Shown here piece by piece: positions 8,645-19,150 of a stretch of 64,000 nt of DNA. The notes beneath the pieces were generated by a model. It saw nothing but the letters and a program-made list of their open reading frames with translations, searched no databases and was not told the origin of the DNA. Location: NCBI GenBank assembly GCA_032718475.1, contig JAUCBJ010008227.1:1-64000 (forward strand). The letters run 5' to 3'. Every line of letters starts with the position of its first letter. The stretch's first letter is position 1. Position numbers and translations under genes: made by a program. The stretch comes from Nemertoderma westbladi. Lineage: Eukaryota > Xenacoelomorpha > Nemertodermatida > Nemertodermatidae.

Positions 8645-11600
8645 TATGGTCAGGTCAGGTATTCTAGGTCATTGATCAAGAAAACTTGCCACCTCCATGC
8701 AGCATAAAGGAGGTGCCACCTGTAGCTGTATAGACCCTCTTACTAGGGCAAATCTGGTCCTGTAACTAGGACCCCCTTCGTTCTGGGATAAGGACGCACT
8801 TGGTCCTGGATTAAGGACCCATATACTTGGCTGCAGGGGTATATGGCCTGACCAGGCAGATGGTGATCTACCAATGGCTGGTCAGGAGTAGAGTGTTCTC
8901 ATGTCCACTCTGAGAGCACTTCACTGCGACCTGCACCTGGCAGCAAGGGTACAGGGCATGACCCAGCAGATGAGCTGCAACAGCCAATGGTGGGTCATGT
9001 GCGCCAGAGTAGATATGGGTGATGGGCCTCATATCTGACTCCATTGCGACACCCACCCTGTGGAATGGCAAACCAGGGTGCGGTATTTGCCCCGAGAGCT
9101 GACTCGGCAAAAAAGCACCCCCCAACCCCCACTATGGATTACATTAGCAATGCGGAGGTCCGGCCACTAGAGGCCAGTGGAATTACCGGACACAATCGGC
9201 CTCACAGGCGTCAGTTAACTCCTGACCGGCTGCCTGTCTCACCCCCTACTGGAGAGAGAGCAGCCAACAATTCTTTGAGTCCCTTTCCTGATGACCTTTC
9301 TGGCCCAAACCCTGGGTCACCAGGGAGGCCAGATTGTGATGGGGAGAGGGATTCTGGAGTTGGAGGCTACTCTCATGTTCCACCCCGACCAACAAAGCCA
9401 TTGGTGAATCTGAGGCAAGTCACTAGACTAGCCTCAGTAAACACCCTAACACTCGGGTCCCCAATGCGACAAGGTGAGCTGACTGCCTTGGCAGATAAGC
9501 TTTCTCTTAGCGCAGTGGGTGTTCAAGAGCACCGAATGCAGACTGGACAGACTGATGAGGTTCTGATTAAGGACATGGGGGGCGGTTGGCGACTCGCCCT
9601 CGCGTCAGCAGATGATAGTGGCAATGGTGGAATTGGTCTATTGATGAATCCAACTGCACATGCAGCATTGGACAAAATAGACCAAATCTCTAACCGCATC
9701 ATCCGTTGCCACTTCTCATGTTCTGGAAGACTGGCTAAGAAGTTTCCTAAGGTGGTTCTGATTGTGTGCTACTCTCCAACTAGTGTTGCCCCTGTAGAGG
9801 AGGTGGAAAATTTCTACCACAATCTACAAGCAGCTACTGATGGAGTGGATCAGCATGCATTCTTAACATTCCTGGGAGACTTTAATGCAAGTCTGCATCA
9901 ATCACCTACATCGCCCTGGGTCTATAGCAATAGTGTTAACCGAAATTCTGTCCATCTTCAGGATTTTATCTCTGGAAATGGATTGTTTTCGGCTGGAACC
10001 CAGTTCAAGAAGCGAACTGGAAAGCTATGGACTCATAGTGGACCCAGTGGTCACAAGTCCCAGATAGACCATATTCTGTTTCGTAGGAAATACAGGAGCT
10101 CTATACAAGACTGTAATGCATTTACACTTCGACCCTTCTCCAGTGATCACCGCCTTATTGTGGCCAAGGTAAGACTTAGTCTGCGTGCTAGCAGAACAAC
10201 GAAATCTGCCTTGCCGCGGCATGACTGGTCCTCTCTGTTGCAACAGCCAAGTGTGAGATCCAGCTTCACACTACAGCTGAGCAACAGGTATGAGGCTCTT
10301 GCCTCTGAGGCGGCAGATCACTGTGAGGGCTATACTGCCTTTACAGAAGCAGTTAAGTTAGCAGCTGCAGAAACAGTTCCTGTATACCCTCGAAACAGGA
10401 AAAGGGCCCCCTGGACTGACAACAAAATTCAGAAGTGCCGAAATGACCTTCATAAGGCGCAGAAAGAGTCCCGACTCAAACAGACTACAGCGGCCAAGAA
10501 TGCAGTTAAGGCTGCATCTAGGTCCCTGAACAGGCAGTACTCTGTTAATCTACAGGAGCTAATAAACCAACAGGTTGATGCCATCAATGATGCTGACGAC
10601 AGCAGGCAATCATCCCAGGCATGGAAATCAATCAATCTGCTTACTGGGCGGAAAAGCCAACCAACCACCAAGGTTAAGGCTGAATCACCAGCCGATCGCC
10701 TCAATGGTTGGAAAGCCCACTTTGAAAAGCTCCTCAATAATGACAGGGTATTGCCTGATAACTTTATAGAAGTAAAAGTGTCTGAGTCTGTACTCCCAGA
10801 TATTCCCATTGGCGATATCTCCTTTGCAGAAGTGCAGGCTGCTGCAAAGAGCATTAAGACCAATCGTGCCAGTGGAGTAGATGGTGTTCCCCCTGAGGTC
10901 TTTAAAATACCTGAGTGTTTAAAGCTCATCTATCCCATCATAGTAGACATGTACCGAACAACAAGAGTCCCACAAGAAATGAAAACAAATAAGTTGGTGC
11001 CAGTTCCCAAGAAGGGCAACCTAACACTCTATGGTTCTTTTCGGGGAATCTCATTGATCTCGATTGCTGCAAAGCTATACAATAGGATTCTATTAAATCG
11101 CATCAGGGATCCCATTGAGAGACTGCTCCGTGGAAATCAGAATGGATTCCGCAAAGGTCGTGGGACCATGGAGCCCATTTTGGCACTTAGAAGGATAATT
11201 GAAGAATTATCAAAAAAGAAAGACAGGCATCTGGCTGTTATCTTTGTTGACTTCTTCAAGGCCTTTGATTCAGTCTCTCGCTCACGTATGTTCAGCATAC
11301 TTTCATTATATGGGATTCCTGATGAAATTATTGCAGCAATCAGATCAGTATACGATGGTTCGACAACATTTGTGTCTACTGTTGACGGTGACACAGAACC
11401 ATTTGAAGTGTTATGGGGCGTCCTCCAAGGAGGCACACTTGCACCATTCTTGTTCATTATTGTGGTTGACTATGTTCTACGCATGTCCTTAGATCATCAT
11501 AATGATGATGGGGTGATGATAACTCCACCTACTGGCTCCAGAAGTCGAGGAAATCCTGCCAAGTACCTAACTGATCTAGACTTTGCTGATGACTTAGGAG

Positions 11601-12399
11601 TACTCTCAGAATCATTAGAGGGAGCCCAACGGCTCCTCAGCTCATTAGAACATGCTGCTTCTAGTGTTGGTCTTTTTATTAACTCCAGAAAGACCAAAAT
11701 TCTGACCGTTAACTTTGAAAGTCCTCAGCAAGTCTCTGATCGGATGAGCATAAGCTCAAAGGATGGTATGCTTGAGCATGTGGACGACTTCTGTTACCTG
11801 GGATCATGGATCCGGAAGTCAGGTGAGGACCTTCGAATACGTAAGGGAAAGGCATGGGCAGCCTTGAATAGGCTTTCCAGGATTTGGAAGTCACCGAGAA
11901 TTAATCGGAAACTTAAGGTCCGATTATTTAGAGCAGCAGTAGTTCCAGTACTCCTCTATGGGAGTCCATGCTGGGCTCTAACTGCTGAGGACACCAAATC
12001 TCTGGATGGCACATTCACAAGAATGCTACGCCGGGTTCATTGTGTCAAGTACAATGCACACATCTCCAACCAGACACTATATAACATTGGAGGTGTCTCA
12101 TTGGTTCCCCCAAGCTTGACACTAGAACAAAACCGCCTCCGCTTTGCAGGACATTGCTTTCGCCGTGAGGACCAGCCAGTGCATAATCTTGTACTTTGGC
12201 AGCCTCATGGAGTGAATAAGCATGGTGGACAGCCCATGACTTTCTTGAGACGCATCTTAAAGGACACTGGCCTTAAAGATGCGGATGATCTAGCAAATGT
12301 CATGGGTGATAGGGAGTTGTGGCGGTGCAATTTTGTTGACAAGCCGGCACAGCATTCTTAAAAATGCAGCTGCAATGCAGCATGCCGATCCTAGTAGTA
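8645..12399 (+). mobile_element. LINE-A, full-length non-LTR retrotransposon
   Basis: About 3.75 kb, inserted in the 40-bp minisatellite. The 5' end (ggtcaggtcaggtattctag, near 8649) is shared with the independent copy ending at 52339, which supports it as the true 5' terminus. Organisation: 5' UTR of about 415 bp, one ORF (9065-12361), a 3' UTR of about 25-30 bp with ctgcaatgcag, and a (TAG)n tail. The minisatellite bases ggcctactgc occur on both sides (8635-8644 and 12400-12409) and serve as a 10-bp target-site duplication, although the repetitive target makes this inherently ambiguous. The single APE-RT ORF and microsatellite-like tail fit an RTE-like or related clade, but the clade is not established. 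Confidence 0.95.
9065..12361 (+). CDS. LINE-A endonuclease-reverse transcriptase, intact ORF
   Basis: 1,098 codons from the ATG at 9065. An in-frame TTG at 9044 lies upstream but is a poor start. The first ~120 residues are Pro/Gly/Arg-rich. An apurinic/apyrimidinic-type endonuclease follows: VNTLTLG, GVQEHRM (Glu at about 155), LGDFNAS (about 270-276) and SDH (about 360-362). A linker leads to the reverse transcriptase: VDFFKAFD (about 728-735), VLQGGTLAPFLF, and the catalytic FADD (about 840-843). The C-terminal region has YLGSWI, GKAWAALNRLSRIWKS and FAGHCFRREDQPV. The enzyme would nick target DNA and prime cDNA synthesis from the element's RNA. No stop or frameshift interrupts it and all catalytic residues I can recognise are present, so this copy may be mobile. 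Confidence 0.93.
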   Translation: MANQGAVFAPRADSAKKHPPTPTMDYISNAEVRPLEASGITGHNRPHRRQLTPDRLPVSPPTGERAANNSLSPFPDDLSGPNPGSPGRPDCDGERDSGVGGYSHVPPRPTKPLVNLRQVTRLASVNTLTLGSPMRQGELTALADKLSLSAVGVQEHRMQTGQTDEVLIKDMGGGWRLALASADDSGNGGIGLLMNPTAHAALDKIDQISNRIIRCHFSCSGRLAKKFPKVVLIVCYSPTSVAPVEEVENFYHNLQAATDGVDQHAFLTFLGDFNASLHQSPTSPWVYSNSVNRNSVHLQDFISGNGLFSAGTQFKKRTGKLWTHSGPSGHKSQIDHILFRRKYRSSIQDCNAFTLRPFSSDHRLIVAKVRLSLRASRTTKSALPRHDWSSLLQQPSVRSSFTLQLSNRYEALASEAADHCEGYTAFTEAVKLAAAETVPVYPRNRKRAPWTDNKIQKCRNDLHKAQKESRLKQTTAAKNAVKAASRSLNRQYSVNLQELINQQVDAINDADDSRQSSQAWKSINLLTGRKSQPTTKVKAESPADRLNGWKAHFEKLLNNDRVLPDNFIEVKVSESVLPDIPIGDISFAEVQAAAKSIKTNRASGVDGVPPEVFKIPECLKLIYPIIVDMYRTTRVPQEMKTNKLVPVPKKGNLTLYGSFRGISLISIAAKLYNRILLNRIRDPIERLLRGNQNGFRKGRGTMEPILALRRIIEELSKKKDRHLAVIFVDFFKAFDSVSRSRMFSILSLYGIPDEIIAAIRSVYDGSTTFVSTVDGDTEPFEVLWGVLQGGTLAPFLFIIVVDYVLRMSLDHHNDDGVMITPPTGSRSRGNPAKYLTDLDFADDLGVLSESLEGAQRLLSSLEHAASSVGLFINSRKTKILTVNFESPQQVSDRMSISSKDGMLEHVDDFCYLGSWIRKSGEDLRIRKGKAWAALNRLSRIWKSPRINRKLKVRLFRAAVVPVLLYGSPCWALTAEDTKSLDGTFTRMLRRVHCVKYNAHISNQTLYNIGGVSLVPPSLTLEQNRLRFAGHCFRREDQPVHNLVLWQPHGVNKHGGQPMTFLRRILKDTGLKDADDLANVMGDRELWRCNFVDKPAQHS

Positions 12400-15300
12400 G
12401 GCCTACTGCGAAGTACCTTGTTAGTAATCAACCAAAGGCGGCCTACTGCAAAGTACCTTGTTAGTAATCAACCAAAGGCGGCCTACTGCGAAGTACCTTG
12501 TTAGTAATCAACCAAAGGCGGCCTACTGCAAAGTACCTTGTTAGTAATCAACCAAAGGCGGCATACTGCGAAGTACCTTGTTAGTAATCAACCAAAGGCG
12601 GCCTACTGCGAAGTACCTTGTTAGTAATCAACCAAAGACGGCCTACTGCGAAGTACCTTGTTAGTGATCAACCAAAGGCGGCCTACTGCGAAGTACCTTG
12701 TTAGTAATCAACCAATGGCGGCCTACTGCGAAGTACCTTGTTAGTAATCAACCAATAGCGGCCTACTGCGAAGTACCTTGTTAGTAATCAACCAAAGGCG
12801 GCCTACTGCAAAGTACCTTGTTAGTAATCAACCAAAGGCGGCCTACTGCGAAGTACCTTGTTAGTAATCAACCAAAGGCGGCCTACTGCGAAGTACCTTG
12901 TTAGTAATCAACCAAAGGCGGCCTACTGCGAAGTACCTTGTTAGTAATCAACCAAAGGCGGCCTACTGCGAAGTACCTTGTTAGTAATCAACCAAAGGCG
13001 GCCTACTGCGAAGTACCTTGTTAGTAATCAACCAAAGGCGGCCTACTGCAAAGTACCTTGTTAGTAATCAACCAAAGACGGCCTACTGCGAAGTACCTTG
13101 TTAGTAATCAACCAAAGGCGGCCTACTGCGAAGTACCTTGTTAGTAATCAACCAAAGGCGGCCTACTGCAAAGTACCTTGTTAGTAATCAACCAAAGGCG
13201 GCCTACTGCGAAGTACCTTGTTAGTAATCAACCAAAGGCGGCCTACTGCGAAGTACCTTGTTAGTAATCAACCAAAGGCGGCCTACTGCGAAGTACTTTG
13301 TTAGTAATCAACCAAAGACGGCCTACTGCGAAGTACCTTGTTAGTAATCAACCAAAGGCGGCCTACTGCGAAGTACCTTGTTAGTAATCAACCAAAGGCG
13401 GCCTACTGCAAAGTACCTTGTTAGTAATCAACCAAAGACGGCCTACTGCGAAGTACCTTGTTAGTAATCAACCAAAGGCGGCCTACTGCGAAGTACCTTG
13501 TTAGTAATCAACCAAAGGCGGCCTACTGCAAAGTACCTTGTTAGTAATCAACCAAAGACGGCCTACTGCGAAGTACCTTGTTAGTAATCAACCAAAGGCG
13601 GCCTACTGCAAAGTACCTTGTTAGTAATCAACCAAAGGCGGCCTACTGCAAAGTACCTTGTTAGTAATCAACCAAAGACGGCCTACTGCGAAGTACCTTG
13701 TTAGTAATCAACCAAAGGCGGCCTACTGCGAAGTACCTTGTTAGTAATCAACCAAAGGCGGCCTACTGCGAAGTACCTTGTTAGTAATCAACCAATGGCG
13801 GCCTACTGCGAAGTACCTTGTTAGTAATCAACCAAAGACGGCCTACTGCGAAGTACCTTGTTAGTAATCAACCAATAGCGGCCTACTGCGAAGTACCTTG
13901 TTAGTAATCAACCAAAGGCGGCCTACTGCAAAGTACCTTGTTAGTAATCAACCAAAGGCGGCCTACTGCGAAGTACCTTGTTAGTAATCAACCAAAGGCG
14001 GCCTACTGCGAAGTACCTTGTTAGTAATCAACCAAAGGCGGCCTACTGCAAAGTACCTTGTTAGTAATCAACCAAAGGCGGCCTACTGCGAAGTACCTTG
14101 TTAGTAATCAACCAAAGGCGGCCTACTGCAAAGTACCTTGTTAGTAATCAACCAATGGCGGCCTACTGCGAAGTACCTTGTTAGTAATCAACCAAAGACG
14201 GCCTACTGCGAAGTACCTTGTTAGTAATCAACCAAAGGCGGCCTACTGCGAAGTACCTTGTTAGTAATCAACCAAAGGCGGCCTACTGCGAAGTACCTTG
14301 TTAGTAATCAACCAATGGCGGCCTACTGCGAAGTACCTTGTTAGTAATCAACCAAAGACGGCCTACTGCGAAGTACCTTGTTAGTAATCAACCAAAGGCG
14401 GCCTACTGCGAAGTACCTTGTTAGTAATCAACCAAAGGCGGCCTACTGCAAAGTACCTTGTTAGTAATCAACCAAAGGCGGCCTACTGCAAAGTACCTTG
14501 TTAGTAATCAACCAAAGGCGGCCTACTGCGAAGTACCTTGTTAGTAATCAACCAAAGGCGGCCTACTGCGAAGTACCTTGTTAGTAATCAACCAAAGACG
14601 GCCTACTGCGAAGTACCTTGTTAGTAATCAACCAAAGGCGGCCTACTGCGAAGTACCTTGTTAGTAATCAACCAATGGCGGCCTACTGCGAAGTACCTTG
14701 TTAGTAATCAACCAAAGACGGCCTACTGCGAAGTACCTTGTTAGTAATCAACCAAAGACGGCCTACTGCGAAGTACCTTGTTAGTGATCAACCAAAGGCG
14801 GCCTACTGCGAAGTACCTTGTTAGTAATCAACCAATGGCGGCCTACTGCGAAGTACCTTGTTAGTAATCAACCAATGGCGGCCTACTGCGAAGTACCTTG
14901 TTAGTAATCAACCAATGGCGGCCAACTGCGAAGTACCTTGTTAGAAATCAACCAATGGCGGCCTACTGCAAAGTACCTTGTTAGTAATCAACCAATGGCG
15001 GCCTACTGCGAAGTACCTTGTAAGTAATCAACCAATGGCGGCCTACTGCGAAGTACCTTGTTAGTAATCAACCAAAGGCGGCCTACTGCGAAGTACCTTG
15101 TTAGTAATCAACCAAAGGCGGCCTACTGCGAAGTACCTTGTTAGTAATCAACCAAAGACGGCCTACTGCGAAGTACCTTGTTAGTGATCAACCAAAGGCG
15201 GCCTACTGCGAAGTACCTTGTTAGTGATCAACCAAAGGCGGCCTACTGCGAAGTACCTTGTTAGTAATCAACCAATGGCGGCCTACTGCGAAGTACCTTG

Positions 15301-16332
15301 TTAGTAATCAACCAATGGCGGCCTACTGCGAAGTACCTTGTTAGTAATCAACCAATGGCGGCCAACTGCGAAGTACCTTGTTAGAAATCAACCAATGGCG
15401 GCCTACTGCAAAGTACCTTGTTAGTAATCAACCAATGGCGGCCTACTGCGAAGTACCTTGTTAGTAATCAACCAATGGCGGCCTACTGCGAAGTACCTTG
15501 TTAGTAATCAACCAAAGGCGGCCTACTGCGAAGTACCTTGTTAGTAATCAACCAAAGGCGGCCTACTGCGAAGTACCTTGTTAGTAATCAACCAAAGACG
15601 GCCTACTGCGAAGTACCTTGTTAGTGATCAACCAAAGGCGGCCTACTGCGAAGTACCTTGTTAGTAATCAACCAATGGCGGCCTACTGCGAAGTACCTTG
15701 TTAGTAATCAACCAATAGCGGCCTACTGCGAAGTACCTTGTTAGTAATCAACCAAAGGCGGCCTACTGCAAAGTACCTTGTTAGTAATCAACCAAAGGCG
15801 GCCTACTGCGAAGTACCTTGTTAGTAATCAACCAAAGGCGGCCTACTGCGAAGTACCTTGTTAGTAATCAACCAAAGGCGGCCTACTGCAAAGTACCTTG
15901 TTAGTAATCAACCAAAGGCGGCCTACTGCGAAGTACCTTGTTAGTAATCAACCAAAGGCGGCCTACTGCAAAGTACCTTGTTAGTAATCAACCAAAGGCG
16001 GCCTACTGCAAAGTACCTTGTTAGTAATCAACCAAAGGCGGCCTACTGCGAAGTACCTTGTTAGTAATCAACCAAAGGCGGCCTACTGCGAAGTACCTTG
16101 TTAGTAATCAACCAAAGACGGCCTACTGCGAAGTACCTTGTTAGTAATCAACCAATGGCGGCCTACTGCGAAGTACCTTGTTAGTAATCAACCAATGGCG
16201 GCCTACTGCGAAGTACTTTGTTAGTAATCAACCAATGGCGGCCTACTGCGAAGTACCTTGTTAGTAATCAACCAATGGCGGCCTACTGCAAAGTACCTTG
16301 TTAGTAATCAACCAATGGCGGCCTACTGCAAA
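12400..16332 (+). repeat. 40-bp minisatellite, right block (about 98 units)
   Basis: Continuation of the array at 7245-8644 beyond LINE-A. The period stays exactly 40 bp from start to end. Variant units form recurring blocks. The pair 'gccaactg' plus 'ttagaaatc' occurs near 8276, 14921 and 15361; the last two are 440 bp (11 units) apart. The run ending in accaatagcggcc next to LINE-A is found again, uninterrupted, near 12756 and 15715. A 60-bp non-repeat spacer (16333-16395) separates it from the next array. Confidence 0.97.
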
Positions 16333-16395
16333 GACGCTTGTAGGAGTTGCGACGACAAACGGTTTACTCCCGCAACTGAAAAACATAAAAAAAAC

Positions 16396-17371
16396 ATAAG
16401 TCCGAGTTCGCTCGACGATGTATATGTTAGTATAAGTCCGAGTTCGCTCGACTATGTATATGTTAGTATAAGTCCGAGTTCGCTCGACGATGTATATGTT
16501 AGTATAAGTCCGAGTTCGCTCGACTATGTATATGTTAGTATAAGTCCGAGTTCGCTCGACGATGTATATGTTAGTATAAGTCCGAGTTCGCTCGACTATG
16601 TATATGTTAGTATAAGTCCGAGTTCGCTCGACGATGTATATGTTTAGTATAAGTCCGAGTTCGCTCGAAGATGTATATGTTTAGTATAAGTCCGAGTTCG
16701 CTCGACGATGTATATGTTAGTATAAGTCCGAGTTCGCTCGACGATGTATATGTTAGTATAAGTCCGAGTTCGCTCGACGATGTATATGTTAGTATAAGTC
16801 TGAGTTCGCTCGAAGATGTATATGTTAGTATAAGTCCGAGTTCGCTCGACTATGTATATGTTAGTATAAGTCCGAGTTCGCTCGACGATGTATATGTTTA
16901 GTATAAGTTCGAGTTCGCTTGACGATGTATATGTTAGTATAAGTCCGAGTTCGCTCGACTATGTATATGTTAGTATAAGTCCGAGTTCGCTCGACGATGT
17001 ATATGTTTAGTATAAGTCCGAGTTCGCTCGAAGATGTATATGTTAGTATAAGTCCGAGTTCGCTCGACGATGTATATGTTAGTATAAGTCCGAGTTCGCT
17101 CGACGATGTATATGTTAGTATAAGTCCGAGTTCGCTCGACGATGTATATGTTTAGTATAAGTCCGAGTTCGCTCGACGATGTATATGTTAGTATAAGTCC
17201 GAGTTCGCTCGACGATGTATATGTTAGTATAAGTCCGAGTTCGCTCGACGATGTATATGTTAGTATAAGTCCGAGTTCGCTCGACGATGTATATGTTAGT
17301 ATAAGTCCGAGTTCGCTCGAAGATGTATATGTTAGTATAAGTCCGAGTTCGCTCGACTATGTATATGTTAG
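16396..17371 (+). repeat. 36-bp minisatellite, left block (about 27 units)
   Basis: Unit core: agtataagtccgagttcgct, then cgacgatgtatatgtt. The period is 36 bp, with occasional 37-bp units carrying an extra T (gtttag). Since 36 is a multiple of three, the block reads as a 12-residue peptide repeat (SISPSSLDDVYV) on the plus strand until an extra T shifts the frame. I treat these frames as by-products of the repeat, not as genes. Confidence 0.97.
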
Positions 17372-19150
17372 TTATTATTATTATATTATTATATTCTTTA
17401 TTTCATGCAATTGCACATAGTAAAATTATTTATTATATATGATCACAAAATATATATATCATACAACATGGTAACTAACTTCTAAGAATATATTATTAAA
17501 AAGAAAAAAGAAAAAAGAAGAAAAACAATAACTATTTACTCATATTGTTCACGATTATACACATTTAGGTTAGAAATACAGGGTCTTTCATTTCACGTAT
17601 TCGTGATATCTTAACTACTGCCGTATTTAATGCTTGCAATAGTGTATTATCTATCTTGTTTATACGATCAAATAGACTGGTTACTGATCTATATCTGATA
17701 TGTATAAATAGTGGTATATTCAACATACCGAGCGCTAGTGAAATACTCGATGTCTGTCCATCAGTAACTCTTGGTAACCCAAATAATCGCCTTGCGCAAT
17801 TATTATAGGCTACTTTAAGTTTACTGTGGATACGATCTGAGTAATTACGCCTAGCCCATAAGGCATTACAATAAATCGGGGTACAGAATGCACGGAACAA
17901 TTGCACTTTTACATTATTTGCACAGCCGCTAAATTTCCTAATAATAAAATTAGCTCTAGAATATAACTTACAAGTTTGGTTAAGAATATCATAGTCATCA
18001 TCCATTGTACAATGTAAAATATGGCCTAAATAATTGAATTTATTTACAATTTCAATAGCAACACCATACAGAAACACATTAGGGCGCCGAATAACTGACG
18101 ATCCTTTCGGGAAGAAGTATAAACACTTAGACTTTTTCGTGTTAAATATAATTGAATTAGTATCAGCATATTTAACGGCAATGTCAATTAGCCGTTGTAA
18201 ACCGAAAATAGAATTCGAAATCAAGCACATATCATCAGCATAACATATATGGTTCAATCTGATGCAGTCGACGTAACAACCAACACCAGCCTCTGTGAGC
18301 TCCTTACTCAGATCGTCAATATATACATTATACAGCAACGGCGAGAGTATACCTCCCTGTTTCGTTCCATTAGTCACCATAAATTTGGCAGAAAAAATAC
18401 CACCCCACATAACATACATGAGTTGGGATCGATACCAAAACAAAATTAGCCGTACTATATATAATGGAAAACCTCGTAATATAAGTTTACGGAGTAGAGT
18501 AAAGTGGTTGACACGGTCAAACGCTTTACTGGCGTCAAGCATACACACATATACTGGAGTGTTGCTAGAAAGGTAAAAGTTTATGATCTCCTTAAGGGTG
18601 TAAATACAATATTCCGTTCCAAGTTTGGATTTGAAACCAAACTGGTTATCAGTTGTATACATTAGCGCTAAACTACGCGCTAAAATAACGCTTTCTACAA
18701 GTTTGCTCAAACCTGTTGCAATTGAAATGCCCCTGTAATTGTCCTTACAAGTATGGTCACCTGTTTTATCTTTGATAAGTGGAACAATAATGGATTCCAT
18801 CATGAGTGATGGCATATAACCATGAACAAAAATACTATTAATAAGCACAGCCAAAATATCAAGTAACGATACACAGCAGCCATTAATCAAGTGCTCAGCT
18901 TGTAACCCGTCTGGGCCAACAGCCTTTCCAATAGATAGGCTATTAATAGCTTCAAAAATTTCATTATTACTAACAATGCAATCTGCACGAAATGAAGTTC
19001 CAATAAGTTTTTCAGAAACGAATTCCTTATCGGAATCGTCCTTAACGCAGTTCAGTAGAGTGTGAAAATGAGACTTCCACAGATCGCTAATTTGATTGGG
19101 ACCAACAGCATCGCCCACTTTATTAGGCAATACAGTTGTACTAGAACAAC
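17372..19150 (-). mobile_element. LINE-C, 5'-truncated non-LTR retrotransposon in the 36-bp array
   Basis: Minus-strand element. Its 3' tail is a TAA/ATA-rich microsatellite (plus strand ttattattatt from 17372). Its 5' end stops abruptly against the minisatellite at about 19151. Both flanks are array units (cgctcga..atgtatatgtta), so a target-site duplication of up to about 22 bp is possible but cannot be told from ordinary unit repetition. It is a different family from LINE-A and LINE-B. Confidence 0.88.
17565..19139 (-). CDS. LINE-C reverse transcriptase, N-terminally truncated ORF
   Basis: More than 520 codons open on the minus strand, ending at 17565. The left-most start-like codon is a TTG, and the frame continues open upstream to the truncation point, so there is no genuine N-terminus. 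Reverse transcriptase motifs in order: GKAVGPDGLQAEHL, NYRGISI, MLDASKAFDRVNHF, NGTKQGGILSPLLYNVYIDDL, and the catalytic CYADDMCLIS. The post-RT region has FNYLGHIL and KVAYNNCARRLFGLPR. No endonuclease remains. The RT core shows no frameshift. The motif set resembles the L2/Rex1-type assemblage, but that assignment is only an impression. Confidence 0.87.
   Translation of the reverse strand, partial: TTVLPNKVGDAVGPNQISDLWKSHFHTLLNCVKDDSDKEFVSEKLIGTSFRADCIVSNNEIFEAINSLSIGKAVGPDGLQAEHLINGCCVSLLDILAVLINSIFVHGYMPSLMMESIIVPLIKDKTGDHTCKDNYRGISIATGLSKLVESVILARSLALMYTTDNQFGFKSKLGTEYCIYTLKEIINFYLSSNTPVYVCMLDASKAFDRVNHFTLLRKLILRGFPLYIVRLILFWYRSQLMYVMWGGIFSAKFMVTNGTKQGGILSPLLYNVYIDDLSKELTEAGVGCYVDCIRLNHICYADDMCLISNSIFGLQRLIDIAVKYADTNSIIFNTKKSKCLYFFPKGSSVIRRPNVFLYGVAIEIVNKFNYLGHILHCTMDDDYDILNQTCKLYSRANFIIRKFSGCANNVKVQLFRAFCTPIYCNALWARRNYSDRIHSKLKVAYNNCARRLFGLPRVTDGQTSSISLALGMLNIPLFIHIRYRSVTSLFDRINKIDNTLLQALNTAVVKISRIREMKDPVFLT

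Noticed and set aside
9044-9064. Earlier TTG start for the LINE-A ORF
   Set aside because: The in-frame ATG at 9065 follows only seven codons later and is the first standard start.
7245-16332. CRISPR-like regular repeats
   Set aside because: The 40-bp units are contiguous with no unique spacers, sit in animal DNA and lack cas genes. They are a minisatellite. The same holds for the other arrays.
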